Assembly (NCBI GenBank): GCA_964454975.1
Contig: CAYVVD010000021.1
Span: forward strand, 1-53,770
Reading direction: 5' to 3'
Length of the DNA: 53,770 bases
Source of the DNA: CAYVVD01 sp964454975
GTDB lineage: Bacteria; Bacteroidota; Ignavibacteria; Kapaibacteriales; UBA2268
In this document: one piece after another, positions 1 to 8,141 of the stretch
How positions within the stretch are numbered: the stretch's first letter is position 1
How the letters are laid out: every line of letters begins with the position of its first letter
Translations under genes and position numbers: made by a program
Notes under the pieces: model-generated
Database searches by the model: none
What the model was told of the DNA's origin: nothing
What the model saw: only the letters and a program-made list of their open reading frames with translations

Positions 1-18
1 GGCTTGTGCTATAACGAG

Positions 19-38
19 ATTCCTGCTTTCGCAGGAAT
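19..38. repeat. Short perfect hairpin (REP-like), downstream of fpr
   Basis: An 8-bp perfect stem (ATTCCTGC / GCAGGAAT) with a TTTC loop lies about 17 bases beyond the stop codon of the minus-strand fpr gene. The wording resembles widely dispersed bacterial REP-like hairpins that read as a mirrored 'ATTCC..GC TTTC GC..GGAAT'. No T-run follows on either strand, so it is not a standard intrinsic terminator. It may act as a 3'-end stabiliser or be a copy of a dispersed repeat. Copy number cannot be seen from one window. Confidence 0.5.
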
Positions 39-55
39 GACAGGGGGGGATTGTG

Positions 56-871
56 CTACCAATACTTTTCGGTGTGGATATTTCCGGGCACTTTTTTTGA
101 GTGCTCTGAGAAGCCGGAAGCGCCGAGCAGCTCAATCATTCCTGTAATCATTTCTGGATGGCCGCAGAGAAAGGCATGAGTGTTCTCAGGTGTGATGTCT
201 AATCCCCATTTGTCTCGGATAAGCCCGTCCGTCCACGCCTGCCGGACAAACCCCGTTAGCCCTTTCCATTCTGTAGGTTCGTCTTGAGGATGGCTGATAA
301 TCGGTATATAAATAAAATTGTGGCAGAGTCGCTCGATAGTGAGCAGTTCATCGCGGTAGCCGAGGTCCCGTGAATTGTATGCGCCGTGCACGACAGCGTA
401 TTGCCGCTCTTCCTTTATTATTACGCTGCTGCGGAGCATACTCATGTAAGGCGCAAGTCCGGTTCCGGTAGCGAAGAAGATGATGTTCTTGTCCTTCGGG
501 ACTTCCTCGAGTGTGAACATCCCCGTAACTTTTGGGGCAAGCCATAGCTTGTCGCCAGGTTCGAGTGCGAAAAGGCGTGGAGTAAGCTGGCCGGTTGTCA
601 CCATTTTTACATATAGCTCAAGGTGGTCTTTCTGCACAGAGCCTGAGGCAATCGAGTAAGCGCGTCGAATCATCTTGTCCGGCGGCGAGGGCGGGTCTTC
701 CGGCATGCTGTCCCTGTGTCGCTTAGCATTGCCAGGAAGTCCGATTGTAGTAAATTGTCCGGGTGTAAATTCCTGTAGCTCCCATCCAACGGGCTTTATA
801 CTGAAGATTGCCAATCCCGTGGCTACTTCAACTTTTTGGCTTATAACAGCATTTAATTCAGGCAGTGCCAT
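56..871 (-). CDS. fpr: Ferredoxin/flavodoxin--NADP+ reductase
   Basis: This 271-residue soluble flavoenzyme should transfer electrons between NADP(H) and ferredoxin or flavodoxin in the cytoplasm. An N-terminal FAD-binding barrel carries RRAYS at about residues 69-73 (the RxYS flavin motif). The NAD(P)-binding half carries ATGTGLAPY at about 134-142 and CGHPEM near residue 235. The aromatic C-terminal end (EKYW) is typical of bacterial-type Fpr, where a terminal aromatic residue stacks on the flavin. Length matches the family (about 250-275). It starts at an ATG, has no signal peptide, and stands alone, divergent from the barrel gene at 1009. Confidence 0.93.
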   Translation of the reverse strand: MALPELNAVISQKVEVATGLAIFSIKPVGWELQEFTPGQFTTIGLPGNAKRHRDSMPEDPPSPPDKMIRRAYSIASGSVQKDHLELYVKMVTTGQLTPRLFALEPGDKLWLAPKVTGMFTLEEVPKDKNIIFFATGTGLAPYMSMLRSSVIIKEERQYAVVHGAYNSRDLGYRDELLTIERLCHNFIYIPIISHPQDEPTEWKGLTGFVRQAWTDGLIRDKWGLDITPENTHAFLCGHPEMITGMIELLGASGFSEHSKKVPGNIHTEKYW

Positions 872-1008
872 CTTTTTCCAAATCGGACATCACAAACCTA
901 TTTAAATTACGTATTACACAATAAATCCAAAAGGATGTTTTCGTTAATTTTTGTTAATCAGAAGCGAGAATTTTTATAATTTAATTATTTAACATTTATA
1001 CATTCATC

Positions 1009-1506
1009 ATGAAGAAACTACTATTATTAACACTGCTGTTAATATCATTCTGTCCGGCATCAGCAGCCGGGCCCGGCGGAAAGGACTTTGGTTTTGGAAT
1101 AATTCTTGGCGAGCCAACCGGGATAACAGCATCCTGGTGGGCTTCAAGTGAAAACACGTTCACCGGCAGCATAGGCGCATCGTACTTCGGTGCACCCCGC
1201 ATTGCAGTTGATTACCTCTGGCATTTTGATGCATTCAATTCGCAGATTGTAGATATGTATGCAGGGCCGGGAGGAGTAATTGGTTTTGGCGAAGGGAAGG
1301 GATTTTGGTATAAATCCGGCAAGGATAACTTTTACTACCGTGAAAGCGGCTCGCTGGGAATAGGTGTGCGAGGTGTATTTGGCATTGATATTTACCCCAA
1401 AAAAGTCCCGCTCGAAATATTTGCCGAGATTGGCGTGCTTGTGGGTATTATTGATGATTTTGGCGCCGGCGCGGACGCCGCAATAGGAATAAGGTTCTAT
1501 CCATAA
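1009..1506 (+). CDS. Small outer-membrane beta-barrel-like protein, exported
   Basis: This 165-residue protein begins with a clear Sec signal peptide (MKKLLLLTLLLISFCPASAA, cleavage near residue 20). The mature part is rich in Gly and aromatic residues with alternating hydrophobic positions. It opens with GFGIILGEPTGI and closes with IGIRFYP, a pattern seen in small 8-stranded outer-membrane barrels such as the BAPKO_0422/DUF3996 group. It contains no enzymatic motif. Its role is unknown; a structural or pore function is only inference. The gene is monocistronic, facing the cytochrome gene across a shared terminator at 1511-1538. Confidence 0.7.
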   Translation: MKKLLLLTLLLISFCPASAAGPGGKDFGFGIILGEPTGITASWWASSENTFTGSIGASYFGAPRIAVDYLWHFDAFNSQIVDMYAGPGGVIGFGEGKGFWYKSGKDNFYYRESGSLGIGVRGVFGIDIYPKKVPLEIFAEIGVLVGIIDDFGAGADAAIGIRFYP

Positions 1507-1545
1507 AAAAAGAGGCTGCCTCGTACGAACCAGCCTCTAAAATTA
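1504..1545. terminator. Intrinsic terminator between convergent genes
   Basis: AGAGGCTG (1511-1518) pairs perfectly with CAGCCTCT (1531-1538) across a 12-base loop. On the minus strand the stem is followed by an uninterrupted run of seven Ts (the A-run at 1504-1510). It is therefore a textbook terminator for the minus-strand cytochrome gene ending at 1559. On the plus strand the trailing sequence AAAATTATTC is weaker, so termination of the barrel gene is likely less efficient. Confidence 0.85.
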
Positions 1546-1558
1546 TTCAAAACGTTAA

Positions 1559-2098
1559 TTATCTGACGAACAGGTAATCGCCTCCATCGCCTTTGGCATG
1601 GCATCCAAAGCACATAGCCATATCCTGGCTGTTGCCCCTTCCGGCTGCCTTGCTCAGGTCGCCGTTCGGTTGCTGGCTGTAATTAACGGAAGGATCAAAT
1701 GGCATCATGATATATTCCCAGTTGCCCCCGGCATCGTCGAATCCGTTTTCACGCTTTACCATAGCAAAAGTTACAAGAAGGTCTCCCTTTGCGTCATCTA
1801 CTTTAAGGTGTGTCCTTTTAGTAACAATATAGCCGGGTTTGACATCGCCGCCGCTGTGATAAACATCGCGGATAGTTTCATCAGATGTTTTCTCCGATCC
1901 GTCATGAGGAATAGAGACATCAGCGCCGTATTTGTCGCCGGTTACGCCAAGCTCGAGAGCTGAAATAATCGCATCAATGTCTGCCTGTGTAATTTCAACG
2001 GTAGTGTTGCCACCGTCCTCATCCTCAGAGCATGAGGATATGAATGCAGCCCCTCCGGCAAGGAGGAACATAAGCAAAAGTGCTGTCAAGTGTTTCAT
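1559..2098 (-). CDS. Cytochrome P460-like c-type haem lipoprotein
   Basis: The 179-residue product has a lipoprotein signal peptide with lipobox ISSC (acylated Cys23), so it should be anchored in the envelope. The second half has the layout of the cytochrome P460 family: KRTHLKV, then a GNWEY segment, then a single haem c motif CFGCH at about residues 163-167 followed by the short tail DYLFVR. In that family P460 haems act on hydroxylamine or NO, or serve detoxification; many homologues are of unknown function. An AGGAG Shine-Dalgarno lies just upstream of the ATG. The family call rests on the C-terminal pattern; substrate is unknown. Confidence 0.75.
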   Translation of the reverse strand: MKHLTALLLMFLLAGGAAFISSCSEDEDGGNTTVEITQADIDAIISALELGVTGDKYGADVSIPHDGSEKTSDETIRDVYHSGGDVKPGYIVTKRTHLKVDDAKGDLLVTFAMVKRENGFDDAGGNWEYIMMPFDPSVNYSQQPNGDLSKAAGRGNSQDMAMCFGCHAKGDGGDYLFVR

Positions 2099-2339
2099 AG
2101 AGTACTCCTGTTGTAATTAAAAAATATATACGTCCTCAATTCCCGTTTCAAGCCACTTGATGTATGCACATACACGTTCAATCAATAGAGACACTATAAA
2201 CTTATAAAAGTTACAAAGAATTAATTAATATTTATTATTTAGTCAATAATAAACGGAAGGAGCAATGATGAGCTGTTAATTATTTTGGTAAAAAAATTCC
2301 ACAGGCTTATATTTGTAAGCTCTGGTAAAAGTGATTTAT

Positions 2340-2414
2340 TGGGATGTCGCCAAGAGGTCTAAGGCACCGGATTTTGGTTCCGGCATTTCGCAGGTTCGAA
2401 TCCTGCCATCCCAG
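2340..2414 (+). tRNA. tRNA-Gln (anticodon TTG)
   Basis: A full cloverleaf is visible. The acceptor stem TGGGATG (2340-2346) pairs with CATCCCA (2407-2413), and the D stem is GCC/GGC. The anticodon stem CCGGA/TCCGG holds loop TTTTGGT, giving anticodon TTG (reads CAA). The T arm is GCAGG-TTCGAAT-CCTGC. The discriminator is G2414 and the 3' CCA is not encoded. It sits 29 bases upstream of prs, so the two may be co-transcribed. Confidence 0.97.
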
Positions 2415-2443
2415 CGGATTTATAAAAGCTGAGAATAAACGTA

Positions 2444-3382
2444 ATGCCGGATTTTAAAGTAGCATCGGGACGTTCAAATCCAAAACTTGCACAGGCTGTA
2501 GCAGACAACCTCGGTATAAGGCTTTCCGAGACGACAATCAGGAACTTCAGCGACGGCGAGATTTGGGCAAAGTACGAAGAGAATGTGCGCGGAGTTGACC
2601 TGTTCATCGTGCAATCCACACACGCACCCGCGGAAAATATTATGGAACTCCTAATCCTGATTGATGCCGCAAAAAGGGCGTCAGCAAGGAGGGTAACAGC
2701 CGTTATTCCCTACTTCGGCTATGCAAGGCAGGACAGAAAAGACCAGCCAAGAGTCTCGATTACTGCAAAGCTGCTTGCAAACATACTGACAAGGGCCGGC
2801 GCTGACAGGATTATCACAATTGACCTGCACTCATCGCAGATACAGGGTTTTTTTGATATTCCGCTGGACCACCTTTACGCTTCACCTGTGCTTTTGCGCA
2901 GGCTCAGACACCTTAACCTCGGCGAGCTGTCATTTGCATCTCCGGACGTAGGCGGGATAAAAACAGCCCGCGCTTATGCCAAGCGCTTTGGTTCAGACCT
3001 TGTGCTGGTTGACAAGCGAAGACCTAAACATAACGTTGCTAAGATTATGAATGTGATAGGCGATGTAAAAGATAAAAGCATTGCAATAGTTGATGACATG
3101 ATAGACACCGGGAACACATTCCTCGAATGTGCAACCACTTTAAAGGAAAAAGGAGCTAAGTATATCATTGGTATTTGCGTACATCCGGTTTTGTCAGGCG
3201 ATGCATTTGAAAGAATAGAGGATAGCAAGGCAATTGACAAACTGCTCGTTACCGATACGATTTACTTGAAGAAAGAATCTAAGAAAATCGAACTTGTATC
3301 TGTTTCAGAGCTTCTTGCAGAAGCTATAATAAGAACGCATGATTACCGTTCTATCAGTTCTCTTTTTGAAATAGAAAGATAA
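2444..3382 (+). CDS. prs: Ribose-phosphate pyrophosphokinase (PRPP synthetase)
   Basis: Makes 5-phosphoribosyl 1-pyrophosphate from ribose 5-phosphate and ATP for nucleotide, His and Trp synthesis. The 312-residue length is standard. The N-terminal half has the ATP-loop region FSDGEIWAKYEENVRG. DLHSSQIQGFFDIPLDHLYA is the class I metal/substrate segment, and IVDDMIDTGNTF is the PRPP-binding loop. It starts at ATG 2444. The order tRNA-Gln, prs, rplY, pth is a common bacterial arrangement, and rplY begins 25 bases after the stop. Confidence 0.97.
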   Translation: MPDFKVASGRSNPKLAQAVADNLGIRLSETTIRNFSDGEIWAKYEENVRGVDLFIVQSTHAPAENIMELLILIDAAKRASARRVTAVIPYFGYARQDRKDQPRVSITAKLLANILTRAGADRIITIDLHSSQIQGFFDIPLDHLYASPVLLRRLRHLNLGELSFASPDVGGIKTARAYAKRFGSDLVLVDKRRPKHNVAKIMNVIGDVKDKSIAIVDDMIDTGNTFLECATTLKEKGAKYIIGICVHPVLSGDAFERIEDSKAIDKLLVTDTIYLKKESKKIELVSVSELLAEAIIRTHDYRSISSLFEIER

Positions 3383-3407
3383 ACCACTATAGTAATAAGG
3401 TATAGAA

Positions 3408-4046
3408 ATGAGCGAAATAGCATTAAAAGTAAACAGGCGAAACACCGATGAATCGAGTGCCAAACAGTTAAGAAAAGATGGCAAGGTACCCGGTGTTTTT
3501 TATATCAAAGATGAGCAGCCGATAAGTATCTTCTCCGATCCACTGTCGCTGAGACCGATTGTATATACTTCCCAGACGAGGGTTATCAACCTGGAGATTG
3601 AAGGCGATGACGACCCGCGCCAGTGTGTGCTGAAGGATGTGAATTTTCATCCGCTAACAGACCAGATTATTCACTTTGATTTGCTTGGAATAAAGAAAGG
3701 TCAGAAGCTTACAGTCGAAGTACCGATTATACTGAAAGGACAGGCACCGGGCTTGAAAGATGGTGGCATCCTTCAGCAAATTCTGCATAAAATTAAAATC
3801 AGGGTGTTGCCTAAAGACCTTATCGAATCTATTGAAGTCGATATTTCAGCATTGAATATCGGAGATTCAATTAATATGGGCGAAATCACACTCGAAAACA
3901 TTGAGTGCGATGTTCCTGAAACTTCTGTGATTGTAACTGTAACAAGGCCGAGACTTCTGTCAGCCGAAGAAGAATCTGCTGAAGCAGGCGGTATTCTTGC
4001 AGAAGGTGAAGACGACAAAGAATCAGCATCAGAATCTGAAGAATAA
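3408..4046 (+). CDS. rplY: Large-subunit ribosomal protein bL25 (Ctc/TL5 long form)
   Basis: This 212-residue protein is the long form of bL25, which binds 5S rRNA. An N-terminal L25 domain (about residues 1-90, with RRNTDESSAKQLRKDGKVPGVFY near the start) is followed by the TL5-type C-terminal beta domain (about 95-185). The last ~25 residues are an acidic Ser/Glu tail, usual in this family. The start at ATG 3408 is preceded by AAGG. It lies between prs and pth, as in many bacteria, and its transcript should end at the strong hairpin at 4067-4096. Confidence 0.95.
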   Translation: MSEIALKVNRRNTDESSAKQLRKDGKVPGVFYIKDEQPISIFSDPLSLRPIVYTSQTRVINLEIEGDDDPRQCVLKDVNFHPLTDQIIHFDLLGIKKGQKLTVEVPIILKGQAPGLKDGGILQQILHKIKIRVLPKDLIESIEVDISALNIGDSINMGEITLENIECDVPETSVIVTVTRPRLLSAEEESAEAGGILAEGEDDKESASESEE

Positions 4047-4066
4047 TTTTTAATTTTTTCACGACC

Positions 4067-4103
4067 AAAGGCTGCCTGATTACGGCAGCCTTTTTTATTT
4101 TTG
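4067..4103 (+). terminator. Strong intrinsic terminator directly before pth
   Basis: AAAGGCTGCC (4067-4076) pairs over 10 bp with GGCAGCCTTT (4084-4093) across a 7-base loop and runs into a T-rich tract ending about 4103. It ends rplY transcription. The pth ATG follows at 4109, only about six bases after the T tract. This leaves almost no room for a separate leader or ribosome binding site. Confidence 0.92.
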
Positions 4104-4108
4104 CATGT

Positions 4109-4696
4109 ATGGCGGCACACTTCGATTATCTCATCGCCGGTCTGGGTAACCCCGGCAGCAAATATTCCGAAACAAGGCACAACATCGGCTGGATGGTTGC
4201 AATTGAATATGCACGCAGGCACAAGGCAGAAATTAAAACCGGAGACATTCTGTATTATGAATCAAAAGTAAGGTATGAAGGGAAAAAGGCACTTGTAATT
4301 ATTCCTGTTACCTATATGAACAACTCCGGCGAAGCTGTTGCAAAGGCAATGAATAAGCACGATATAGTCCCCGGGCAGCTTGTTGTTATAGCTGATGAAT
4401 ACAATTTTCCCGTTGGTAGGGTACACCTGAAAAAAGGAGGCAGCGACGGCGGCCACAACGGCGTCTATTCAATAATCGAAGAGATAAACAGCGCCGAATT
4501 CTGGCGGCTGAGGTGCGGAATAGGCAGGGATTTCGGTCCCGGTGGGCTTGTGGACTGGGTGCTGTCCGTTTTTAAACCTGAAGAAGATGATGCTAAAGAA
4601 GAAATGATAAAAAAAGCTGTTTCAGCAATTGACATCTTTATATCTACACCACCCGGCAAAGCAATGAGTTTAATTAATCAAACAGAGCCGGATTAA
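4109..4696 (+). CDS. pth: Peptidyl-tRNA hydrolase
   Basis: Cleaves peptidyl-tRNA released by stalled ribosomes. The 195-residue product carries the family hallmarks in order: GLGNPGSKYSETRHNIGW at about residues 11-28 (including the catalytic His), VTYMNNSG, ADEYNFPVGRVHLKKGGSDGGHNG and RCGIGR. The ATG at 4109 is chosen because the next in-frame residues lead straight into the conserved core. There is no visible Shine-Dalgarno, and a strong terminator ends just upstream. Expression must come from read-through or from a promoter overlapping the hairpin, possibly giving a near-leaderless mRNA. Confidence 0.96.
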   Translation: MAAHFDYLIAGLGNPGSKYSETRHNIGWMVAIEYARRHKAEIKTGDILYYESKVRYEGKKALVIIPVTYMNNSGEAVAKAMNKHDIVPGQLVVIADEYNFPVGRVHLKKGGSDGGHNGVYSIIEEINSAEFWRLRCGIGRDFGPGGLVDWVLSVFKPEEDDAKEEMIKKAVSAIDIFISTPPGKAMSLINQTEPD

Positions 4697-4821
4697 CTAA
4701 CGCTGCCCAAGTGGCTGTGTGAAAAAAGACAATATTTATGATTTTACCTCGCCCCTGCCATAGGCATCCCCTTAGGAAAATCAAGCTCCAAAGCTTAATA
4801 AAATTAATTCCCTGTATTCAA

Positions 4822-6162
4822 CTATTTTTTCAATGAAGCAAGTATCCGCTTCTCCGCATTCCCATACAAATCATATTCACCGGCTGATTCAATTGTTACT
4901 TCAGCAAAATCGCCGGGACGGAGTGGAATATCGGAATTGATTTTAACAGTGTTGTCAACTTCGGGGGCGTCGTACTCTGTCCTGCCGGTGTAGTAACCGT
5001 CATTCATCTCGTCTATGATTACTTTCATCCTTTTGCCAACCTTCCGCTTGTTTTTCTCAAGCGAGATGGCCTGCTGGGTGAGCATAAACTCTTCTTCACG
5101 AGCCTGCTTAACATCATCGGAAACAGGATCGCCAAGTATATAAGCAGAAGTGTCTTCCTCCCGTGAGTATTTAAAAACACCTACACGGTCCAGTTGTTGT
5201 TCTTTAAGGAATTCAATAAGCTCATTGAAGTCTGCATCTGTCTCTCCCGGGTAGCCTACGATAAATGTACTACGGATATGAGCATTTGGAATAGAATTGC
5301 GAATCCTTCCGAGTATCTCTTCAATGTAAGCCCTGTCGGTACCGCGCTTCATTGATTTCAGGATCTTATCGGATGCATGCTGCAATGGAATGTCTATGTA
5401 ATTGCAGAAATTCTCCTTTTCGGCAATTACTTCGAGAGCCTCCCATGGGAAGTTAGTTGGATATGCATACATCAGGCGTATCCAGTCAACTCCCGGAATA
5501 TCGCTGATAGCGCGCATTAGCTCAGGCAATTTCCGCTCGTTGTATAAATCCTTGCCATAATAAGTCGAGTCTTCAGCTATCATCACTATCTCGCGGGAGC
5601 CTCTCTCTGCCAACCCTTTGACTTCTGCTGCAAGTTCTTCTATTGGCCTTGTCTCATGCCTGCCCCTCATCAGGGGGATGGCGCAGAAAGAGCACTTGTG
5701 GTTGCAACCTTCGGATATTTTCAGGTATGCGTAATGTATTGGCGTAAGCAGTGAACGTTCGCCAAGCAATGTATACTTCCTGTCCCCGGAAAGCACTTTT
5801 AATATCTTCTCTTCCGATGCTACGCCAAAGAAATAATCCACTTCCGGGATTTGCCTGCGGAGGTCGGTGTCATTGCGTTGCGAAAGGCATCCAGTAACTA
5901 TAAGTTGTTTAAGCTTACCGCGCCGCTTCATTTCTACTGCATCGAGTATTACCTGTATGCTTTCTTCCTTGGCAGGTTGAATAAATCCGCAGGTGTTTAT
6001 TATCAATGTATCAGAATCGTCGGCATTTTCAGTGTATTGAAAATTATTAGCTTCAAGCTTGCCAATTATATTTTCGGAGTCAACTACATTGCGGCTGCAT
6101 CCGAGAGTAAGTATAGAGACTTTGTTAATTTCTTTCACCTTGTTTTTATCTGTTTCGGGCAT
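4822..6162 (-). CDS. rimO: Ribosomal protein uS12 methylthiotransferase
   Basis: Radical-SAM enzyme that methylthiolates an Asp of ribosomal protein S12. In order the protein has a UPF0004 domain (TLGCSRNVVDSE near residue 20, first Fe-S Cys set), the radical-SAM cluster motif CNHKCSFCAIPLMRGRHETR (CxxxCxxC), and a C-terminal TRAM domain (VGKRMKVIIDEMNDGYYTGRTEYDAPEVD). YDAPEVD and RGRHETR separate RimO from the tRNA enzyme MiaB. I start at ATG 6162 (446 aa); an in-frame TTG at 6174 would add four residues. It is convergent with pth and no clear terminator is seen between them. Confidence 0.95.
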   Translation of the reverse strand: MPETDKNKVKEINKVSILTLGCSRNVVDSENIIGKLEANNFQYTENADDSDTLIINTCGFIQPAKEESIQVILDAVEMKRRGKLKQLIVTGCLSQRNDTDLRRQIPEVDYFFGVASEEKILKVLSGDRKYTLLGERSLLTPIHYAYLKISEGCNHKCSFCAIPLMRGRHETRPIEELAAEVKGLAERGSREIVMIAEDSTYYGKDLYNERKLPELMRAISDIPGVDWIRLMYAYPTNFPWEALEVIAEKENFCNYIDIPLQHASDKILKSMKRGTDRAYIEEILGRIRNSIPNAHIRSTFIVGYPGETDADFNELIEFLKEQQLDRVGVFKYSREEDTSAYILGDPVSDDVKQAREEEFMLTQQAISLEKNKRKVGKRMKVIIDEMNDGYYTGRTEYDAPEVDNTVKINSDIPLRPGDFAEVTIESAGEYDLYGNAEKRILASLKK

Positions 6163-6319
6163 TTTATTATTCAACCTATTGTAATTAAAGAAGTTGCATC
6201 ATTGACGCATAAGCACTCATTTATTTTCCGGTTAATTGTACCTTAGTATTGATTTAATGGTTGTTTCGGTAAGATTTTTTCTTATTTTAGGGCTGTATTG
6301 TATTTACGTTCTTTAGCGG

Positions 6320-6907
6320 ATGAAAAACAAGAACCAGGACACATTTCCCTTAAGCAGGTTCAGAAAATTAAAAGGTACTCGTCGCCTTGCCCGCGAAAAG
6401 TGCCTCCAGGTGCTAGTTGCATACTACATGAGCGGCAGCGACGTGGAAGAACTGTATAATCATATCTTTTCAAGAAAATTCAATTTTGGCGATGAAGTAC
6501 AAAAGGGAGATGCAAGGCTCCTTAAACCGGATGAGATTTTCGAACTCGAGGCCGATGTTCCTATTATTTGGAAGAATGACGAAACCAAATTCGGCTGGGA
6601 GTTAATCAAAGAAACAATAAGCAACTCATATTTTATTGATGAATTAATTAACAAATTTGCCAAGAACTGGGAATTAGAGCGAATCGCATTAATTGACCGC
6701 GTGCTAATACGTATGGCATCCACCGAAATGCTGAAGTTTCCTGAAATCCCGCCAAAAGTAAGCATAAACGAGGCGCTTGACATTGCCAAAAAGTACTCAA
6801 CCGGCAAAAGCAGCATTTTCATTAACGGTGTGCTGGATTCAATCCTTAATAATTTCAAAGAAGACGGACTGCTAAAAAAGACAGGGCGCGGCCTGATAAA
6901 TGATTAA
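6320..6907 (+). CDS. nusB: Transcription antitermination factor NusB
   Basis: RNA-binding partner of NusE in rRNA antitermination complexes. The product is 195 residues, longer than the usual ~140. The extra length is an insertion of about 50 residues between the first helix (GTRRLAREKCLQVLVAYYMSG) and the helical core. The C-terminal half is canonical: ELERIALIDRVLIRMASTEML, then PPKVSINEALDIAKKYSTGKSSIFINGVLD. Insertions here occur in FCB-group NusB proteins. Start is ATG 6320. It is divergent from rimO. Confidence 0.93.
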   Translation: MKNKNQDTFPLSRFRKLKGTRRLAREKCLQVLVAYYMSGSDVEELYNHIFSRKFNFGDEVQKGDARLLKPDEIFELEADVPIIWKNDETKFGWELIKETISNSYFIDELINKFAKNWELERIALIDRVLIRMASTEMLKFPEIPPKVSINEALDIAKKYSTGKSSIFINGVLDSILNNFKEDGLLKKTGRGLIND

Positions 6908-6951
6908 AATCACTTGTCTTCTGCCTCGTTTATTCAAACAAGGAGGACGAA

Positions 6952-7353
6952 ATGAATAAAAAAGAAATCTTTGAGAATTACAATAATATTGCCGTTTTCG
7001 GCATGTCCACTGACCCTGCCAAACCAGCCCATACTGTACCCCTGTATTTTATACAAAAAGGATACAACGTCGTGCCTATTAACCCGCGTGCAGATGAAAT
7101 TGCCGGTAAAAAAGCATACGGAAGCATTGATGAAGTACCGGGTGAAATAGATATCCTAAACGTTTTCAGGCCTTCGGATGAATGCCTTGAAATAGTTGAA
7201 AAAGCAGTAAAGCGCCACAGAGAAAAAGGAGATATTAAATTAATTTGGCTGCAGGAAGGCATAGTAAATAATGAAGCAGAAAAAATTGCCCTCGAAAATG
7301 GTATTGATTTCATCCAGAATGAATGTTTGTTTAAAGAATATGTCAGTATCTGA
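6952..7353 (+). CDS. CoA-binding domain protein (YccU-like)
   Basis: This 133-residue single-domain Rossmann protein of the CoA_binding_2 family opens with IAVFGMSTDPAKPAHTVPLYFIQKGYNVVPINPRADEI, then has a DILNVFRPSDE segment and a conserved WLQEGIVNNEA motif. Homologues bind CoA or CoA disulphide; no reaction is established. A strong Shine-Dalgarno (AGGAGGA, 6941-6947) sits four bases before the ATG. The gene follows nusB by 44 bases and may be in its operon. Confidence 0.88.
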   Translation: MNKKEIFENYNNIAVFGMSTDPAKPAHTVPLYFIQKGYNVVPINPRADEIAGKKAYGSIDEVPGEIDILNVFRPSDECLEIVEKAVKRHREKGDIKLIWLQEGIVNNEAEKIALENGIDFIQNECLFKEYVSI

Positions 7354-7484
7354 TTCCCCCCGAATATCATCGCACCATTCAGCTAAATTAATCACTGAAT
7401 TTAATACCAAATAAAAGGCTTAGCTGACGTGGAAAACACTCAAACCCGTCTGGAAGTATTATAAATTCGGCTAAATTCATCAAC

Positions 7485-8093
7485 TCATCTTCTGGTTTTG
7501 AGTAGCAGTTTTTTAATGGATTCTATACTGCGTTTTTCGTCATCCTGGTAGTGATGGAGGAGTTGGTTCTGCGAGATTATGCTTTTAGATTTGTCTTCGG
7601 ACTTTTCTTCTTTCTTTTCGCGGTTTGTAAACGGGCCGTCGTCAATATCAATGTTTTCCTCGTAAACCCGGATGTCCTCTTCGTCGATCTCTTCGCCCCG
7701 GGCTATTAACTCTAGCTTTTCTTTTCCGTAAATGTCATGCAGCTTGTCATAGATTGTAGCGCGCGTGAACGGCTTCGAAATAAACCCGGCTGTACCGCTT
7801 TTGACTGCAAGGCCGAGGTTTTCAATATCCGAAAGTGCTGAAACCATAAGAACGGGTATGTCGCGTGTTGCTTTAATCGTTTTGAGAATTTTAAGTGTCA
7901 GATGGCCGGTCAGTTCCGGCATTAGTATATCGAGAATTATAAGATGTGGTTTGTTTTCTACTGCAAGTGCTATTCCTTCAAATCCATTGGAAGCCAGAAA
8001 TGCTTTCTTAAAGCCATAAGTAGCGAGTGTTTTGGAAAGGATTCGCTGCATCCAGACGTCGTCGTCTATTATAAGTACGGAATATGTTATCAT
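7485..8093 (-). CDS. Response regulator, receiver domain with charged C-terminal tail
   Basis: Of 202 residues, the first ~120 form a complete receiver: IIDDD acid pocket, phosphoacceptor in LIILDILMPE (Asp near 55), and switch Lys in FISKPFT. The remaining ~80 residues have no recognisable output domain. They are highly charged (EEIDEEDIRVYEENIDIDDG, then a Lys/Glu-rich stretch) and end in a short basic helix. Signalling is therefore probably by protein-protein contact. It is the last gene of a minus-strand run behind csrA, fliW and motB, which hints at motility or post-transcriptional control; the partner kinase is not obvious. Confidence 0.88.
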   Translation of the reverse strand: MITYSVLIIDDDVWMQRILSKTLATYGFKKAFLASNGFEGIALAVENKPHLIILDILMPELTGHLTLKILKTIKATRDIPVLMVSALSDIENLGLAVKSGTAGFISKPFTRATIYDKLHDIYGKEKLELIARGEEIDEEDIRVYEENIDIDDGPFTNREKKEEKSEDKSKSIISQNQLLHHYQDDEKRSIESIKKLLLKTRR

Positions 8094-8141
8094 TATTTAT
8101 TTTAGTCAATTAAGCCTACTTAAATTATCGAAACAAAACAC

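Noticed and set aside
2254..2278. Tiny ORF with a good Shine-Dalgarno (AAGGAG) upstream of tRNA-Gln
   Set aside because: It has only four codons (M-M-S-C) before the stop, with no attenuator structure, and is likely chance.
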